Part shown: positions 33,795-46,189 of the stretch, in pieces
Layout of the letters: each line of letters starts with the position of its first letter
Position numbering within the stretch: the stretch's first letter is position 1
NCBI GenBank assembly: GCA_963682175.1
Contig: OY821775.1
Location: forward strand, 14,542,501 to 14,606,500
Source: Triglochin maritima
Taxonomy: Eukaryota > Streptophyta > Magnoliopsida > Alismatales > Juncaginaceae
Direction of reading: 5' to 3'
Length of the DNA: 64,000 bases
Notes under the pieces: model-generated
Told to the model about the DNA's origin: nothing
Seen by the model: the letters and a program-made list of their open reading frames with translations, nothing else
Database searches by the model: none
Translations under genes and position numbers: made by a program

Positions 33795-33930
33795 GGTAGG
33801 TGCCCAGCCGAGGAAAACAACAAGCCGGCACAGCCTCGGCCCAACAATCATCATCGCCGGCACAACCTCGGCGGCATCACCGGCACAGCATCGGTGGTCC
33901 ATCACAACGTCCGGCACAGCATCGGACGGT
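33795..33930. repeat. Minisatellite in LTR alpha (CCGGCACARCNTCGG)
   Basis: Four to five imperfect copies of CCGGCACARCNTCGG are separated by spacers such as CCCAACAATCATCATCG. It occupies the region between the LTR end and the palindrome array, as does the unrelated TTGGTTGAAAATAGACC minisatellite in the other alpha copy. Confidence 0.7.
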
Positions 33931-34317
33931 CCAGACCGAAGTCTGCCAGGTCATCGGGCTCCTCGAGCCGCGAACACCAACCGCGCCGCTATAAAAGCAG
34001 GGCAGCGACCTCCGTAGCCCCAAGGGCCGGTAGTCACCTCACCCAACGCCAGTTGCGTGCCCGCACAACATCAACACTGGGATCCGCGATCCCTCAGGCC
34101 TGCTATACTACAAAGTGCCAACAATCATCTCAAAAGTCACGGTCCATACATGGAGGTGACGCGTCCCGAACACCCACACTCTTCCCAACGGCGGTCCCTG
34201 GGCAGGCACGCATCACGCGCCCACCGTCACCTCCCGGCTCACGCACAAGGCGAGGACACGGGTTTCCGTGGACAAAGTTGGCATTCACAACGGGACCCAG
34301 GAATTCAGTTCTGAGCA

Positions 34318-34850
34318 GATTCGGTCGACCGAAATAGTCTAACCGGTCGACCGTTTTCACGAGGAATTCGGTCGACCGAAAGTCTGAATCGGTAGAACTC
34401 ACTGCGCAACACTAATTCCCCAACGGTCGAACAAAAGTCTAAAACCGGTCGACCGAACGAGGTCAAAATCCGGAGTCTGGTCAACATTAAATTCCACTCT
34501 ATCGGTCGACCGACTCAGGGGTCTCGGTCGACCGAAAACAGACAGGGTCAACCTAGTATTCTACGTCATCAAACGGTCGAACGTAAACATACTACCGGTC
34601 GAACAAACATGCAATCGGTCGAACGCAATATAAATCGGTCGAACAATTCAAACAATAATAACAGGTACACTTAAGTTCCGGTCGAACACAACAAGGACCG
34701 GTCGACCGATAACAGGTAGAAAATCCCAACTCACCAGCAATAATGCACTACCGGTCGACCGCCCCAAGGCATCGTTCGACCGGTGAAGGTTAAAGTCGGG
34801 CAAACAGTGCTAAAACGGTCGACCGCCCGAAGGACCCGGTCGACCGTTGG
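34318..34850. repeat. CGGTCGACCG palindrome array in second LTR alpha
   Basis: About ten exact palindromes plus six half-decayed CGGTCGAAC forms. Most decay hits the right half, turning ACCG into AACG/AACA. The positions of the units differ from those in the sister copy. Confidence 0.88.
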
Positions 34851-35560
34851 TCGTCTTCAACCTCGCGCCAGCCGAGGATTTAAGAAGAAACGCGTCGCCG
34901 GAGAGGTCCTCGACCTCCCCCGACCGACCAACAACACCCTTCCACAAGGGTGAGCAACAAAATCACACTAATGAGCGGCATACCTCAATAACGCCGGAGA
35001 AACGCCGGAGCAACGCTCGCGCCTCCGCACCCGCAACCTCCTCCTCGCTGCGACCTCCTCACGCCGGAGCCTCCGCGTCGTCTTCCTCCTCCACCGCTGG
35101 CCGAAACGCAAGGGAAGGAAATGTGAGGAAGGTGGTGGAAGAATGGAATGGAAAAGAGGAAGAAGAAGGAGTTCTTCTCCTTAAAAACCCAAGCCAACAC
35201 CCCCACCATACCTCCCATACACCCCCACCTTACCTCTACACCCTACTCCATACCTCACCCATACCTCTCTCTCTCTCCAAGTCAAACCACCACCTAACCA
35301 CCCCTTAATCCACCCTAAAAAGGGTTAGGGACTTAACACTCACTCTATGTTTCATTTAAAAGTCACAATTCAAATCTCACTTTATTTGGGTTTCAATAGA
35401 TCACTCAAACGTTTAGCCAGAAAACCACCCAAACTCAACTTCAGCAAGTCTATGCAAACGAGTCGACTGAAACATTTGTTTCGTCCGATCGTTTGTTAAC
35501 AACAACTCTTTGGTAAGACGATTGACCATTTTGACGAATTTAGCCGATCGTTCTTTTGTT

Positions 35561-38540
35561 TTCAAAATTTTATTTCAAGTCATTTTCTTGTTATTAGTCA
35601 TTTTGTTTTGACGAATTTGGACTGCAGACCGTAGGGCCGTAGGGGTTCGGATATCCATTCTCAAATTCTAGTAACTCCCACAAAGACTCTATTCGGTGGG
35701 TCACAATAAACCTAATGGGGTTCAATTAACCGATTCCAGGTGTCCAATAACTTTCCATCCGACTCTGTTGGATACGTTTTGGTTGATCGTTCCTGATATT
35801 TATTTTCAGGACAACTTTGTAACACTAACGTAATCTAATATTGTCATATATTAAACTAATATTTACAAAAAAATCAATATGGTGACATCTAAAAAATGTA
35901 TAACCAAATCTGATGTGGACAAATGTTTTTACTTGCTTTTTGATTTTGTATCACAGGGCACAATTGATTCTACGAAAATGATATTGTTGGTTTTCAAAAC
36001 ATGTGATCCAATAATTTTGTCAAAATATAATTATAGTCACAAAGGCACCCATCAATCCATAACGAATTCGTGTCACTTGTCATGCCTATATAAGCTAGAG
36101 CTCTGCATCTTGGCACACCTGGTAGCTGTTTTAATAAGAGCAAGTTCAGCTTGAAGTCGCAGTTGTAAGACTACCTTAAGCCCTCTCCACTTATTCTATC
36201 GACTTAAATGTCAACAATACGTAAATGGCATATTGCTCTGTCAAAATATTTGGAAGGTCTCTTGTCAAAAATATAGGTTTGCCCAGAAAGTCCATATATT
36301 GTTGTAGGTTTTAAGCATATATGCGCACAACTACTAAAGAAACGGAAAATGAAAGCGAGGGGTCACCCACCGGAGCTAATAAGGACTAGAACCATCTATG
36401 ATAAAAACACGTCCAAAACCAAGAAAGCGTGGAGATGAACAGGACAAGAAAATGAATGGTGTTTGATTATGACCCTGCGGACAAAGAAAATAGGTAATGT
36501 TATTCGAGTCATTCCTGGTTAATTTCTTTCAAAAAAAATGTTGAAAATACTGCAAAAAATTGATATTGGATTAGGTTTATATCTCGGAGTAGGTTGTAAT
36601 TTTTCAGTAGATTTGTAATTTGAAGAAAATAGGTCATTATTTCTTAATGTCCATTGTCCTCGTTAAGATTGTCAAATGTATATTGTAAAGTTAGCTGTAT
36701 TTTTAATTTTTTTATTTGCGAGTAAGTTAGTATTAGTTAATTTGACTTAGTATCAAAATAAGTGTTTTATGTAAAATTGGGCCTTCTGAACAAATTCCAC
36801 ATGATCCAAATCCATTAAAAAGTGTTCCCAATAATTGATCAAATCATCTTCTTCAAAAAAATAATTGATCAAATCATTGTGCTTCCGTCACTCATGACAT
36901 AGGTTTTCTTAGAAGGACAATCATACTATAGGTTGATGGATGAATTTGTCAAAAATGTTAATATCCACATAATTAGAGGACTTTGTCGCTGATATTCATC
37001 ATATTCGCAAGCATGGTGCTTATTTTAAGGACTTTTTATTTATTTTAGATTTTCGGTTTTTTTATGCTCAGGTGCACATCTAAAAGTGGGAAATTTAATC
37101 TATTTTGTGGATTTTTTGTTTATTTCTTAGATACATCTGCTCCCCTTGAAAATTGCTAGGATACACGTGGACGTGGGTATATCATACATAGGGTCCCACA
37201 AAACGTACTAAATTTAATATATTATTTGTGCAAATTCGCAATCAACTTTAAACGACAACATATACTCTATTGAAAATCCTAAGCCTATCTTGTATGCAGT
37301 GATGCTAAAGATTCAAAATAGGTTCAGGAAATATTTGTTGTTGTTTGTTTTGGTTTGGTTGCAAAAATTTCACTAACATAAGAAGGGAGAGTGTGAGACC
37401 CACGTATTTTATGTACTCGGGTGTACCCAAACAATTTTTAAGGAGAACATGTGAATCCAAGAAATGCTTAAAATTCAAAGGTAGAAAATACCAATATTCT
37501 ACTTTTGTAGATGTACGTACCCAATGAAAACTCTTTAGGTTAATTACTTAATTGCCATCAGGAGCCGATCCAGTAGTTTTTCAAAGAGGTTAGATTTTTT
37601 CACGACAGCTGAACTAAAAGATTAATAAACTTAACAGTTTAACGTAAAAAACACACATAAAAGTCATTAGAAGATTATTAAGCTCTTATAATTGGGTATC
37701 AATCATTGCCTGAAAAATGTCATTCTTGACGTAATGAAGATGTGTAATCGATCGATGTTCACGTTTACTTCTCCTTGAACTTGTGAAGAAAGTTATAATA
37801 AATCTTTCCATCATAATATTAAAAAATAAAATTATATTATTATAAGATTTAGTGTAAGTGGAAGATATGAAGTCTCAAATCTCAAAATTCAATCTTCTAT
37901 CAAATTGACTTCTAATTTAGGCACTACTTGGACAATTTATCAGTAAAGACATTATACGGATGAAAATAGTATCAACATAAAATCAGGGGTGAACCTCCCT
38001 TGGGCCTAATGGGGCCCATAAGACCATTTTGAGGAAAAAATACTACTATTAAGATATTTTAAAAAAGATGAGAACCTAAAATCAACAGCCCCAAATCACA
38101 CAAACTCTCATCTTCTCTGACCTTCCTCTATCCCAAACCTTCAAAACAAAGATTGGTTCCAAGTTTTGGGAGTTTCCAACACAAAGTAACAAATCTCTTT
38201 TTTTGTTTGATTTAAGCATTTGTTTTGGTTTGAGTTTGTTAGTGAGAAGTTGGACTTAGTTTAACCAACAAAGATTTTGAGAGAATGTGTTGGGAGGTTA
38301 AAGTTTTGTGTGGTGGTTCCCAACGTAGTTGACAAAATCTTTGTAGTGTTTTGGATTTTGCATGTTTTACTTTATTTATGCTTCCTTAGAATTGGATTCT
38401 AAAAATAATTGTAAAAATAGATTGAAGAAATAGATTAGAAAATTATAGGTAAGAATTACAAATGATATAATGTGGTTTTGTCTATTGCCTACTTTTAGTG
38501 TTTTGCCTACGTTTTGTGCCATTTCGATTGCATGACTTAA
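35561..38540. other. AT-rich region without recognisable genes
   Basis: About 3 kb of low-GC sequence. An open frame of 91 codons at 35879-36154 has no motif I recognise and does not look coding. Only short local repeats are seen. TATATAAGC near 36088 lacks a recognisable downstream gene. Confidence 0.5.
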
Positions 38541-39489
38541 TTGATGTTTTCATTTTTTTGTGAAATTTTACTTTCACCATGGAAAATTATTTCAAAAGGA
38601 AAGAAAAAACTCAATGAATTGTCTGAAACAATATTATTTGAGGAAGTGAAAGAAAAAGAGTCAAAACAACTGTCGACGAAATCAAAACAACTATCGATGG
38701 AAGGTCAACTGAGGAGCATCATGGAGAATCAACGTTCCATGATGGACCAGACGACTAAGATGGTGGCTTAATTAGAAGCACCTTTGTGAACACTAATTGA
38801 CGAGAATCATTGTTCCATGATGGACCAGTTGGCTAAGATCATGTCTTTAATAAAGGGACCTTCGAGACCACCGTCTGTTGAGAATTAGTCGTCCGACGAT
38901 GAAGAGGAGCTACCGACGGTTACCTACCTGAAGTTGATCTGTCCATCTCGTCGAGGAAGAGGCGTCCCTTAAAGCATCTTCACGATATCTACACCGACCC
39001 GACCAAGAAATCACAGCCTTCGAACCAAGTTGAAGATCCTTTAATGCTTGACCCATTGAAGAAGTCGGCTAAAAATATATTAAAGACATTCAGACGGTGG
39101 ATGTTGGGGTCGATCCCCAATGACAAGCCCGTCTCGGTAAAGACAGGAAACTATGGACCAGCGTGGTTCTTGGGGTTGAGTGTCCCAAATTTTGGATCAC
39201 CGACGACGTAAGTATTTCAAATAATTCAATTGTTTGAAGATAGTATTTCTGACTTTCTACGTGTTGTTTTGATAGCATGTTGACGCGGCTGCATCTGTTG
39301 AGGAGGCGTATCAGTAACTTCCCATGTCAATACTGCCAAAAGGCTACGGTTATGAACACTTTTTTCAGTGACTGGGTTCCAGCCCACAAAAAACATTACA
39401 TTGCCAATCCAAGTAAGTTCACCCTGGATCCCAGCTGTCTGCAGTTCCTGAGTGGAAATGAGGGTGAACTACATTATTATGTGTTCTAA
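38541..39489 (+). pseudogene. Remnant resembling a Ulp1-carrying transposon protein
   Basis: Fragments include a charged, coil-like start (KEKESKQLSTKSKQLSMEGQ, then IMENQRSMMDQ repeated as a second unit), SSRKRRPLKHLHDIYTDPTK and, after a GT-AG-like gap (39210-39272), MLTRLHLLRRRISNFPCQ. The last resembles the 'D-x-x-L-x-x-L-R-x-R' stretch that begins C48/DUF1985-type domains of plant Mutator and CACTA proteins. Stops at 38769, 38790 and 38887 break it. The catalytic part is absent; it ends where the gamma LTR begins. Confidence 0.5.
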
Positions 39490-40432
39490 AAGTTTTACTT
39501 TTATATGTCAATTATTATGAATTGGATGTGCAAACATTTTGTTCGTTGATTAATATATTCGTCTTTTGAAAGTGTTAAGGAAGAGACGTTTGGTCCTTAA
39601 CCGTAGAGCTCTAAAAGATAATGGTTTACATAAATCAAAAGTTATTCACAATCATGGTAATGAACATGGAGCATTAATTACCGAGATAAGACTGTCGTGT
39701 TGGTTATCGATTATTGTAGCTCTACAAATATTTGATGACACGAGTATATAAAAGAGAAAATTATTACTTTTACATATTGAATAGACCTAACAAGTAAAAT
39801 ATTATGGGATTCTGTTATGTGTCATTAATGTTTTACTGTGTCTTGGATCCTAAGATATGAGACATATCTTTTCACTCAAGAAGTGCTTAATTCGATTATT
39901 GTCAAAAGCTATCAATGAGTATAGTGATAAAGGCAATAGTTGGTTGAACATGACTTGTGCTGGAAAAGATAGTTAGTCAAAAGATTATCATTTCCCCCTC
40001 TTAATTGAGTGATGATATTAGTGGGCACCTTGATAAAACAAATTTATAATGTGCACAATGTATCTTGAGTCAAGTTACATAGTTATAATTAGCTTAAAGA
40101 GATCAAGAAACAAATATAATACAAAGATGACACATTTCTACTTTGTATATATTCTTAATATCATGAGGCAAGGAACAGACACAAATGACGCACTTACATC
40201 ACTGAATTGATCGTGTTTGGTTTGAGTGGAACAAGACATTTATGCTAATTGGGAAACTATAATGTGTAGCTAGATACCGCGTATAGTTTGAGATATTGAT
40301 TGTTCAATATCGCAGTCAATTTAGCTTAGTTCCTCCTAGGTCACACCACAAAATTGGAAAACAAGAAGTTTGATTTTGAGTTCATATGACGTGTCGGGTT
40401 TCATGAGAAAATGGACACATGTGGTGAATCTG

Positions 40433-41095
40433 TTAGATACGGGAGAAAGACGGGGAGCACCTCACCAAGCCACCCCAGAAGACACGCCTCCAGTAGACGC
40501 ACATGGACTGCCAACCAGCGGTCCCAAACCGCCAATTGGCGGTTCAGAAGTTGCGCCTGGTGTGCTTCTTCGGCTCGCCTTGTTGTCCATGCTGAGGGCC
40601 TTCTATTGCCATCACTAGATCCATACTTTGATCTACGCAATTGATGGACACGAATGAAAGAAGAAAACAAACTACTTAACACTCAACAAGCAAAACGAGA
40701 TTTGCACCAAACACTCATCTTTTCTTTCTTCTTTCTCACTTGACTCGATTTGTTTTTGGCTTGTGTTACAAATGGAGAACTCTTGTGCTAATATAGGCAC
40801 TTACAAAAACTCTTCAACTCGCCCTATAACACAAACATAACATAAACTACATAAAGATGATCATTCAAGATCATTACAACCTCTACTTAAATTGCATCAT
40901 AAAATAGGACAAAAATCATAGAAAAAATGAAGAGTCCATTGTCTCTTCCTTTCCTACAACTTTTTGCCTTCCTTCTTGTTGAGTCATCAACTCTTAGATG
41001 ACTCACCCTCCATAGGTTATGTGGCAAGTGACTAGGATGCCACCTAAGATTAAGTTCAATTCTCAATAGAATCAATAAAATCAATATGTCATGAG
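40433..41095. repeat. Unclassified insertion in the gamma LTR
   Basis: This segment interrupts the alignment of the two gamma copies (ACATGTGGTGAA / GACATAATTAGAATC). It contains CCGCCAATTGGCGGTT and a GC-rich start followed by AT-rich sequence, somewhat like family F elements. No coding potential, no clear TSD. Confidence 0.45.
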
Positions 41096-41284
41096 AATTG
41101 ACATAATTAGAATCATAGATAAACTAATCTAAGATGTATATATTTATGGGGTGTAATAATATTACATAGGATAATATATTACATTAGATATGAATTTGCT
41201 AAAACCCCAAAAGATCAAATTTTGTTGGAGATAAATCTAAAATTTGATAAAGACAAAAATCAGACAAAACGGTCTAACATTGTT

Positions 41285-41635
41285 CGGAGACCGATCGACC
41301 AAAAATCCACAGTAGCTATTGAGCGTGTGAATGGTCGACCAGAAGGATGAATTGGGTCGATCAAAAGCTTCCAGTAGCTTCCACGATCTCATGTTGGTAG
41401 TGACCGGTCGACCGGTGTAGAGTCGCGGTTCGACCAAAAACTTCCAGGGATTTCTCGTATTGACCTTGGTAGTGAACGGTCGACCGACTAGAAACTCTGT
41501 CCGACCAGAAATTTCCAGTAGCCGATTCTCATGTTGAATTGGTCGACCGCCAGGTTTCAAGGTCCAACCGAAACCGAATTAACTATCAATCGGTCGACTG
41601 GTTGGTTAGTTTCGGTCGACCGGTTAGCAAGATTT
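41285..41635. repeat. Degenerate CGGTCGACCG array in LTR gamma
   Basis: Three to four exact palindromes (near 41403, 41475 and 41613) and many with one or two changes (GGTCGACCAG, CGGTTCGACC) lie about 170-500 bp upstream of TATAAATAGG at 41801. Confidence 0.8.
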
Positions 41636-42240
41636 CCGCCAGAATTATTAAGAGAATAATTAAATCATGGGCTGGATTAATTCTAGATTTGGTCAAACGT
41701 GTTTGAGGTTGATTATGTGGCAAATTATGATTGGTTTAAGGAAGAGAACACAAGAGATCATGGCTAGAGAATAGTTCTTGATATGGGTAATTTGGGAGGC
41801 TATAAATAGGACCTCTCACCCTATTGTTAATACACAATTAAGATTTTTTGAAAATACTCTCTCCCCCTAATCTCTCCACTTATCACCATGAAATTCTCTT
41901 AATTAATTGGAGCTTTTGGAGATAAAATCTTGTGGAGCTTTAAAGGAGTCTTTAGCTAGATTCTAAGCTTAATTAGAGATTGATTGACTAGCTTCTTTCT
42001 CTTTAATCTTGTTTAGAGTAAGGTGAACACTTGGAGGTGAATTGACGGGCAATTCGACGGGCAAAGGATTTCCTGATCTCCGAAAAGGTTTTAGAGAACC
42101 TTTGGGTATGATCCTTTTTTGTTTGATTATTTTAATATATGTATGTTTGCTTGATATTAGAATAAACACAAAATAATGTACATAAAATTGCTGAAAATAT
42201 GAAATCAATCATGTATGCTTGTATTAAAAAATTTAAAATA

Positions 42241-42922
42241 CAAGCATGCCTTCTTGGAAGGGACTAGAGTTTGTGTATTGGTGTCAGGGATACAAGCAGC
42301 AACATTGGTTTGCGGTGGTGCTATCAATTCCCAACTCGAAGATCACAATCATATAGTCATTCTGCAGGCAGAGATGTAAAAGGTAATGAGGTGCTAGTGT
42401 CGTTGCCTTCCCCAACTGATGAAGGCTTCCTCGATCTTCAAGGATAACCACTAGAGCTCGATTGGCACGATCTGGAAAAGGATGAGGTCCCCCGAACCCG
42501 GAACATGTGAATTTCCTATCCTAATTACTTTAGTTGTTTTCAACACTGTTGTATCCCCTATGTTTACGACTAAAGCGGTTAATTTTACAGTGTAGATTGT
42601 GGCATGTTCGCCATCAAGTAGGTAGAGCATCGTCTGGCGAATCTTCCCGTCACCACTATAACAGACGAAAACATGCAGACTTTCAGGGATAAATAGACTA
42701 TCGACCTATTCTACCAAAGTGTCATACCTTGCCAGCGAACAATTGTGTAGTGTGTTTTATTTTTAAAAACAATTACAAAAAACAAACAATTACGATGTAC
42801 CCCTGTATTTTCCCTTTCATTTTGTATTTTATAAAACAATGAAAGAAATGAAACGATTATGGGGTTGAACAACGTCGTACATGTCAATTTCCGTAGGTTT
42901 GATTAGTTTGACATGTTCAATA
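42241..42922. other. Unassigned sequence between LTRs gamma and beta
   Basis: No gene or repeat pair is recognised. It could be internal sequence of the gamma element, but no primer-binding site or retrotransposon motif is visible. Confidence 0.4.
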
Positions 42923-44385
42923 TGTAAGGATCGATGACCTACTTAATATCTAATAAAATTACACTTAATCTCTACTTAATTAACAATATATGCAACGGAA
43001 AGGAATTTAAAGCAAGTAGGCTAGAAGCAATGCAAACCACAAGATGCAAGGCGATTTTTATAGAGGTTCGGCCTCCCGCGTACTTCCTCGCTTGCAAGTT
43101 CTGTTCGACACCGCGAACTCCACCTACGTCTTCACTAACTACTCCCCGTTCCGGAGCGGGGGAGAATGATTTTACACTTCAAGCCTTCCGAACACCCTCG
43201 CAAGCTTGGATTCCTCTTCTCACAATCCAAGTAGGATGCTTCGGGTTTCCATTAAAGCCTTCACTCTTTTGACAGCAAATGTGAGTGGATCAACACTCTC
43301 TAACTTAAGCACACTTTGAGTATGATTTGTAATTGATCAAAGATGTGGAGATTTTAGCTTTGAGTGTAGAATTTGGGATTTCTTAATTGGCAGAAGTATC
43401 TCTAGTATATTAAGATATTCGAAGTGTGAGAGTTGTCTCAACAATGAGTTTGGACCTCTATTTATAATCTCCTAAAATTTTCTAGACGTTGAGGAAGAAT
43501 TGATTGATTGGTGTGGAGAATAGACAAACAGAAATCAAGGTTCAACAATTCTGTCCCTCAATGGTCAACCGAATCGGATAGAATGGTCGATCGTTTCTTT
43601 AAGAATAAAGAAACGTTTGACCGAACTAGAGAACGATCGAACCAAGTTGCCTTTAACTTAAGTCATCTGTCGAACAAGGAAATGGGGTGATTGACCGATC
43701 CTAGGGTTTTGACGAGGGTAAAGGTATAATAATTGAACAAAAGAATAGGTTATGTTTGACCGAAAATAACATGCATCTTGGGCTCAAGAAAAGGGTTCAT
43801 CCCGTTGATCGGTATAAGGTCAATGTTCGACCGGTGGCCAATTGTATTCTAAGTGTTGGTTGAGTTTATATGAATACGACCGTTAGGAGAATACGACAAG
43901 TATAACAGCCATATGAAAATGCGGAAATGGTCGACCGGTTGAGCTAGGAAAATTCACTTAAAGACTCTCTTAAAATCAGTGGAACAAAAAACTTGTTCCG
44001 GTCGACTAATTGACACAGGAAGTTTAGGTTATGGTTTAGTGATTTTTCGACAAAGGTTTGAGTGATCTATTGAATTCAATTGATGTGAAATTTTGTGTGT
44101 GACTTCTACAAGGAACCTAGTGTGTATGTGAGTAAGTTTTAACGCTAGTATGCTCAAGATTACACATGTTCCTAAGACTCAAAATAACGTCAAATTACAA
44201 GTCTTCAAATATCTTTGATTACATTTCTTAACTTCAATTCTATTCTTCTTGAGTCTTGATCACTTGTAAATGTTAGCAAAATACAATATATCTTCTATGC
44301 ATTATGTGTGTCACACTACATTTGATTGTGATTAAGATTAGGTTGATTAAATCATCAAACCATGGTTTAAGGCCAAAAACCAACA
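42923..44385 (-). mobile_element. Solo LTR, family beta (1.46 kb), TSD CAATA
   Basis: The + strand begins TGTAAGGATCGATGACC and ends AAAAACCAACA, flanked by CAATA at 42918-42922 and 44386-44390. It matches the beta LTRs at 48719 and 50371 in reverse, with GAGGTTCGGCCTCCCGCG-type U5 sequence and GGTTTAAGGCCAAAAACCAACA at the terminus. Palindromes are mostly decayed (ATGGTCGACCGGTT at 43927). No internal domain remains. Confidence 0.9.
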
Positions 44386-45478
44386 CAATACGGGTATGAT
44401 AAGAGCTCGACTGATCTGCTTGATAGTCTCAATTTGATTATGGAAAATTGTATCCTCAATGGGTTCGATGTGTCCCCCCTAAGGGCTCAATATAATGCTT
44501 TTCACAACACGCTTTGGAGGGAATTTTTGGGCTTTGCCCGATACCAACTTGATATGCGCGTGATATGACCTCGATAATTAAGATTTTTTAGGCAAATTGT
44601 ATTTGTTCCGTTCCTCCAAAGGTTTCCTCGATGGGAACTCGATATAAGATCAATAGTCTACGTCACTGACAATGGCATGATTATTTACGACACTTTAGAC
44701 GGTTTGGTTAACTTCCTTCCAAACGTCGCGTGAATTAAGCATATAACACGACCTTCCCTTTTGTCCGAATTACATCACTCCACTGTGCTTGCCTTCTTTG
44801 CTCCTTCCCTCAACCTCCATGGCATATACCTTCAATCAAGAAGATGATGCATAACGACGATTTAGTAGAGGGCACACCGCTTGGTTACCTTGAGTGCTTC
44901 TGCAGTTACACCACAGAACGACTCTGTGTCGGGTCGTCTACCGGGGCGGTGGAGGGCATCTGGCGTTGTGTATCACCGGACCATAACTGATGCACCTTTT
45001 CTCTCCCAAACTGTTTGTCTTCGATCATAGAGGTGAAGCAGACCGTGGTAGGTCTCAATGGAGTGGTGGGCCACGTGGAGCGTCGTTTAGCCGCCATGTA
45101 AGACATGATGACAGGCCTCGTCACCGACAGTAGTATGTTTTTGCTTTTTCCTTATTTTCGTTATCTTTCCTCATCGATTGATATTTTGTTATCTTACTTT
45201 CGTAGTTTCCACCCTAAAGAAACCTACACCAACACCCCTTTTATGGAGCACACTTGCCCCAACTACGGGGTGACATGCCTAGGCGGAGACGAAAGTGGGT
45301 GGACGACAAAAGGGAAGAGGGCGAGGTTGTTTAGTCCTATTTAACTTGTTTTTGTTGTCTGTTTGTGCAAACTTCTACGAATGTTGGATCGTTAATATGT
45401 AGTAAATCTGATTGGAAAGTTGAAGTTACAAGCAGTTTAGTTTTATGTGTTTTATGTTTATATTTGAATGCTTGTGCA
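44386..45478. other. Unassigned region 3' of the MURA pseudogene
   Basis: No recognised gene. A GC-richer part (44880-45120) has a 72-codon minus-strand frame without a known motif. It may belong to the Mutator element whose transposase lies at 46190-48503. Confidence 0.35.
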
Positions 45479-46175
45479 AAGGACAACAACCCCATCAATC
45501 GATCCATGTCGACCTCCTATCGAGCCCATCGAGCACATAATATAAAAATGGAAACCCTTGAGGGCTAAAAGAACACCATCCTCGGAGGACAACAACCATC
45601 AATCAATCCATGTCGATCTTCTATAGAGTCTGTTGAGCACTTAATTAAAAAATGACAATTTTAAGGGCTAAAAGAACACCAACCTTAGAAGTCAACAACC
45701 ATCAATCAATCCATGTCGATGTCCTATCAAGCCCGTCGAGCACATAATTAAAAAAAGGACAATTTGAAGGGCTAAAAGAACACCATCCTCATAGGACAAC
45801 AACCATCAATCGATCCATGTCGATCTCCGATCGGCCTGTCGAGCACATAATTAAAAAAAGGACAATTTTAAGGGCTAAAGAACACCAACGTCAGAGGACA
45901 AAATTAATCATTCGATCCATGTTGATCTCCTATCGAGCCCGTCGAACACATAATTAAAAGAGGACAATTTTAAGGGCTTAAAGAACACCAACATCAGAGG
46001 ACAACAACCATCAATCGATCCATGTCAATCTCCTATCGAGCTCGTCGAGCACATAATTAAAAAAGGACAATTTTAAGGGCTAAAAGAACACCAAGCTCAG
46101 AGGACAACAACCGTCAATCGATCCACGTCGATCTCATATCAGCCCATCGAGCCAATAATTAAAAAAGGACAATTT
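45479..46175. repeat. Tandem repeat, seven units of ~102-107 bp
   Basis: Units start near 45479, 45586, 45691, 45794, 45895, 45996 and 46098. Each has GGACAACAACCATCAATC, CATGTCGATCTCCTATCGAG, GTCGAGCACATAATTA and GGGCTAAAAGAACACCA. The array lies immediately 3' of the MURA pseudogene and is probably part of that transposon. Confidence 0.88.
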
Positions 46176-46189
46176 TATAGTCTAACTTT

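Larger units (their letters stand above)
33147..35338 (+). mobile_element. Solo LTR, family alpha, TSD CTCAC
   Basis: The sequence begins TGTGACGTCCCGAAACAGCG and ends GGACTTAACA, flanked by CTCAC at 33142-33146 and 35339-35343. It is homologous, in inverted orientation, to 13460-15668, for example GGAAACCCCGTATACC against its reverse complement at 15366. It contains about ten exact CGGTCGACCG palindromes at 34320-34850 and several half versions (CGGTCGAAC). The strand is inferred from the TGTRACRYCC-type 5' end common in plant Ty3/gypsy LTRs. Open frames in the GC-rich 34850-35300 part show no known protein. Confidence 0.88.
32765..35560 (+). mobile_element. Degraded LTR of family beta, interrupted
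   Basis: The start TGCTGTCTTTTAAGCCTTAA is homologous to the beta LTR start at 50371 (TGTTGGCTTTTTGGCCTTAA). Further landmarks are ATGCATTGCACATATA, AGGTGATCAAGAC and, beyond the nested alpha LTR, TTTCAATAGATCACTCAAAC. The 3' part fades out near 35560 and no TSD is visible. A short CACTA-like remnant (32824-32925) and a complete alpha solo LTR (33147-35338) are nested in it. This is one of the oldest layers seen here. Confidence 0.65.
39465..42240 (+). mobile_element. LTR of family gamma with an internal insertion
   Basis: It is homologous in inverted orientation to 24495-26504: TAAAAGTTTTACTTTTA, GTGTTAAGGAAGAGAC, GGGGTGTAATAATATTACAT, and TTTTAGAGAACCTTTGGGTATGA near the end. TATAAATAGG (41801-41810) follows the palindrome region. 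A stretch of about 660 bp (40433-41095) is absent from the other copy. No TSD or retroviral-type genes were found, so solo LTR or fragment is undecided. Boundaries are approximate. Confidence 0.65.

Noticed and set aside
34847..35308. A 153-codon Ser/Thr/Pro-rich frame downstream of the palindrome array.
   Set aside because: It lies in the GC-rich part of a solo LTR, has no motif, and the homologous region in the other alpha copy does not keep the frame.
13460..35338. The two alpha LTRs as the ends of one 22-kb retrotransposon.
   Set aside because: They are in opposite orientation and each has its own distinct TSD (TTTTC and CTCAC), so they are independent solo LTRs.
24495..42240. The two gamma LTRs as one element.
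   Set aside because: They are inverted relative to each other, and the first has its own exact TSD (CTACT) and empty site.
45479..46175. A centromeric or other satellite array.
   Set aside because: Only seven units are present, adjacent to a MULE transposase and sharing motifs with its flanks, so a transposon-internal tandem repeat is more likely.
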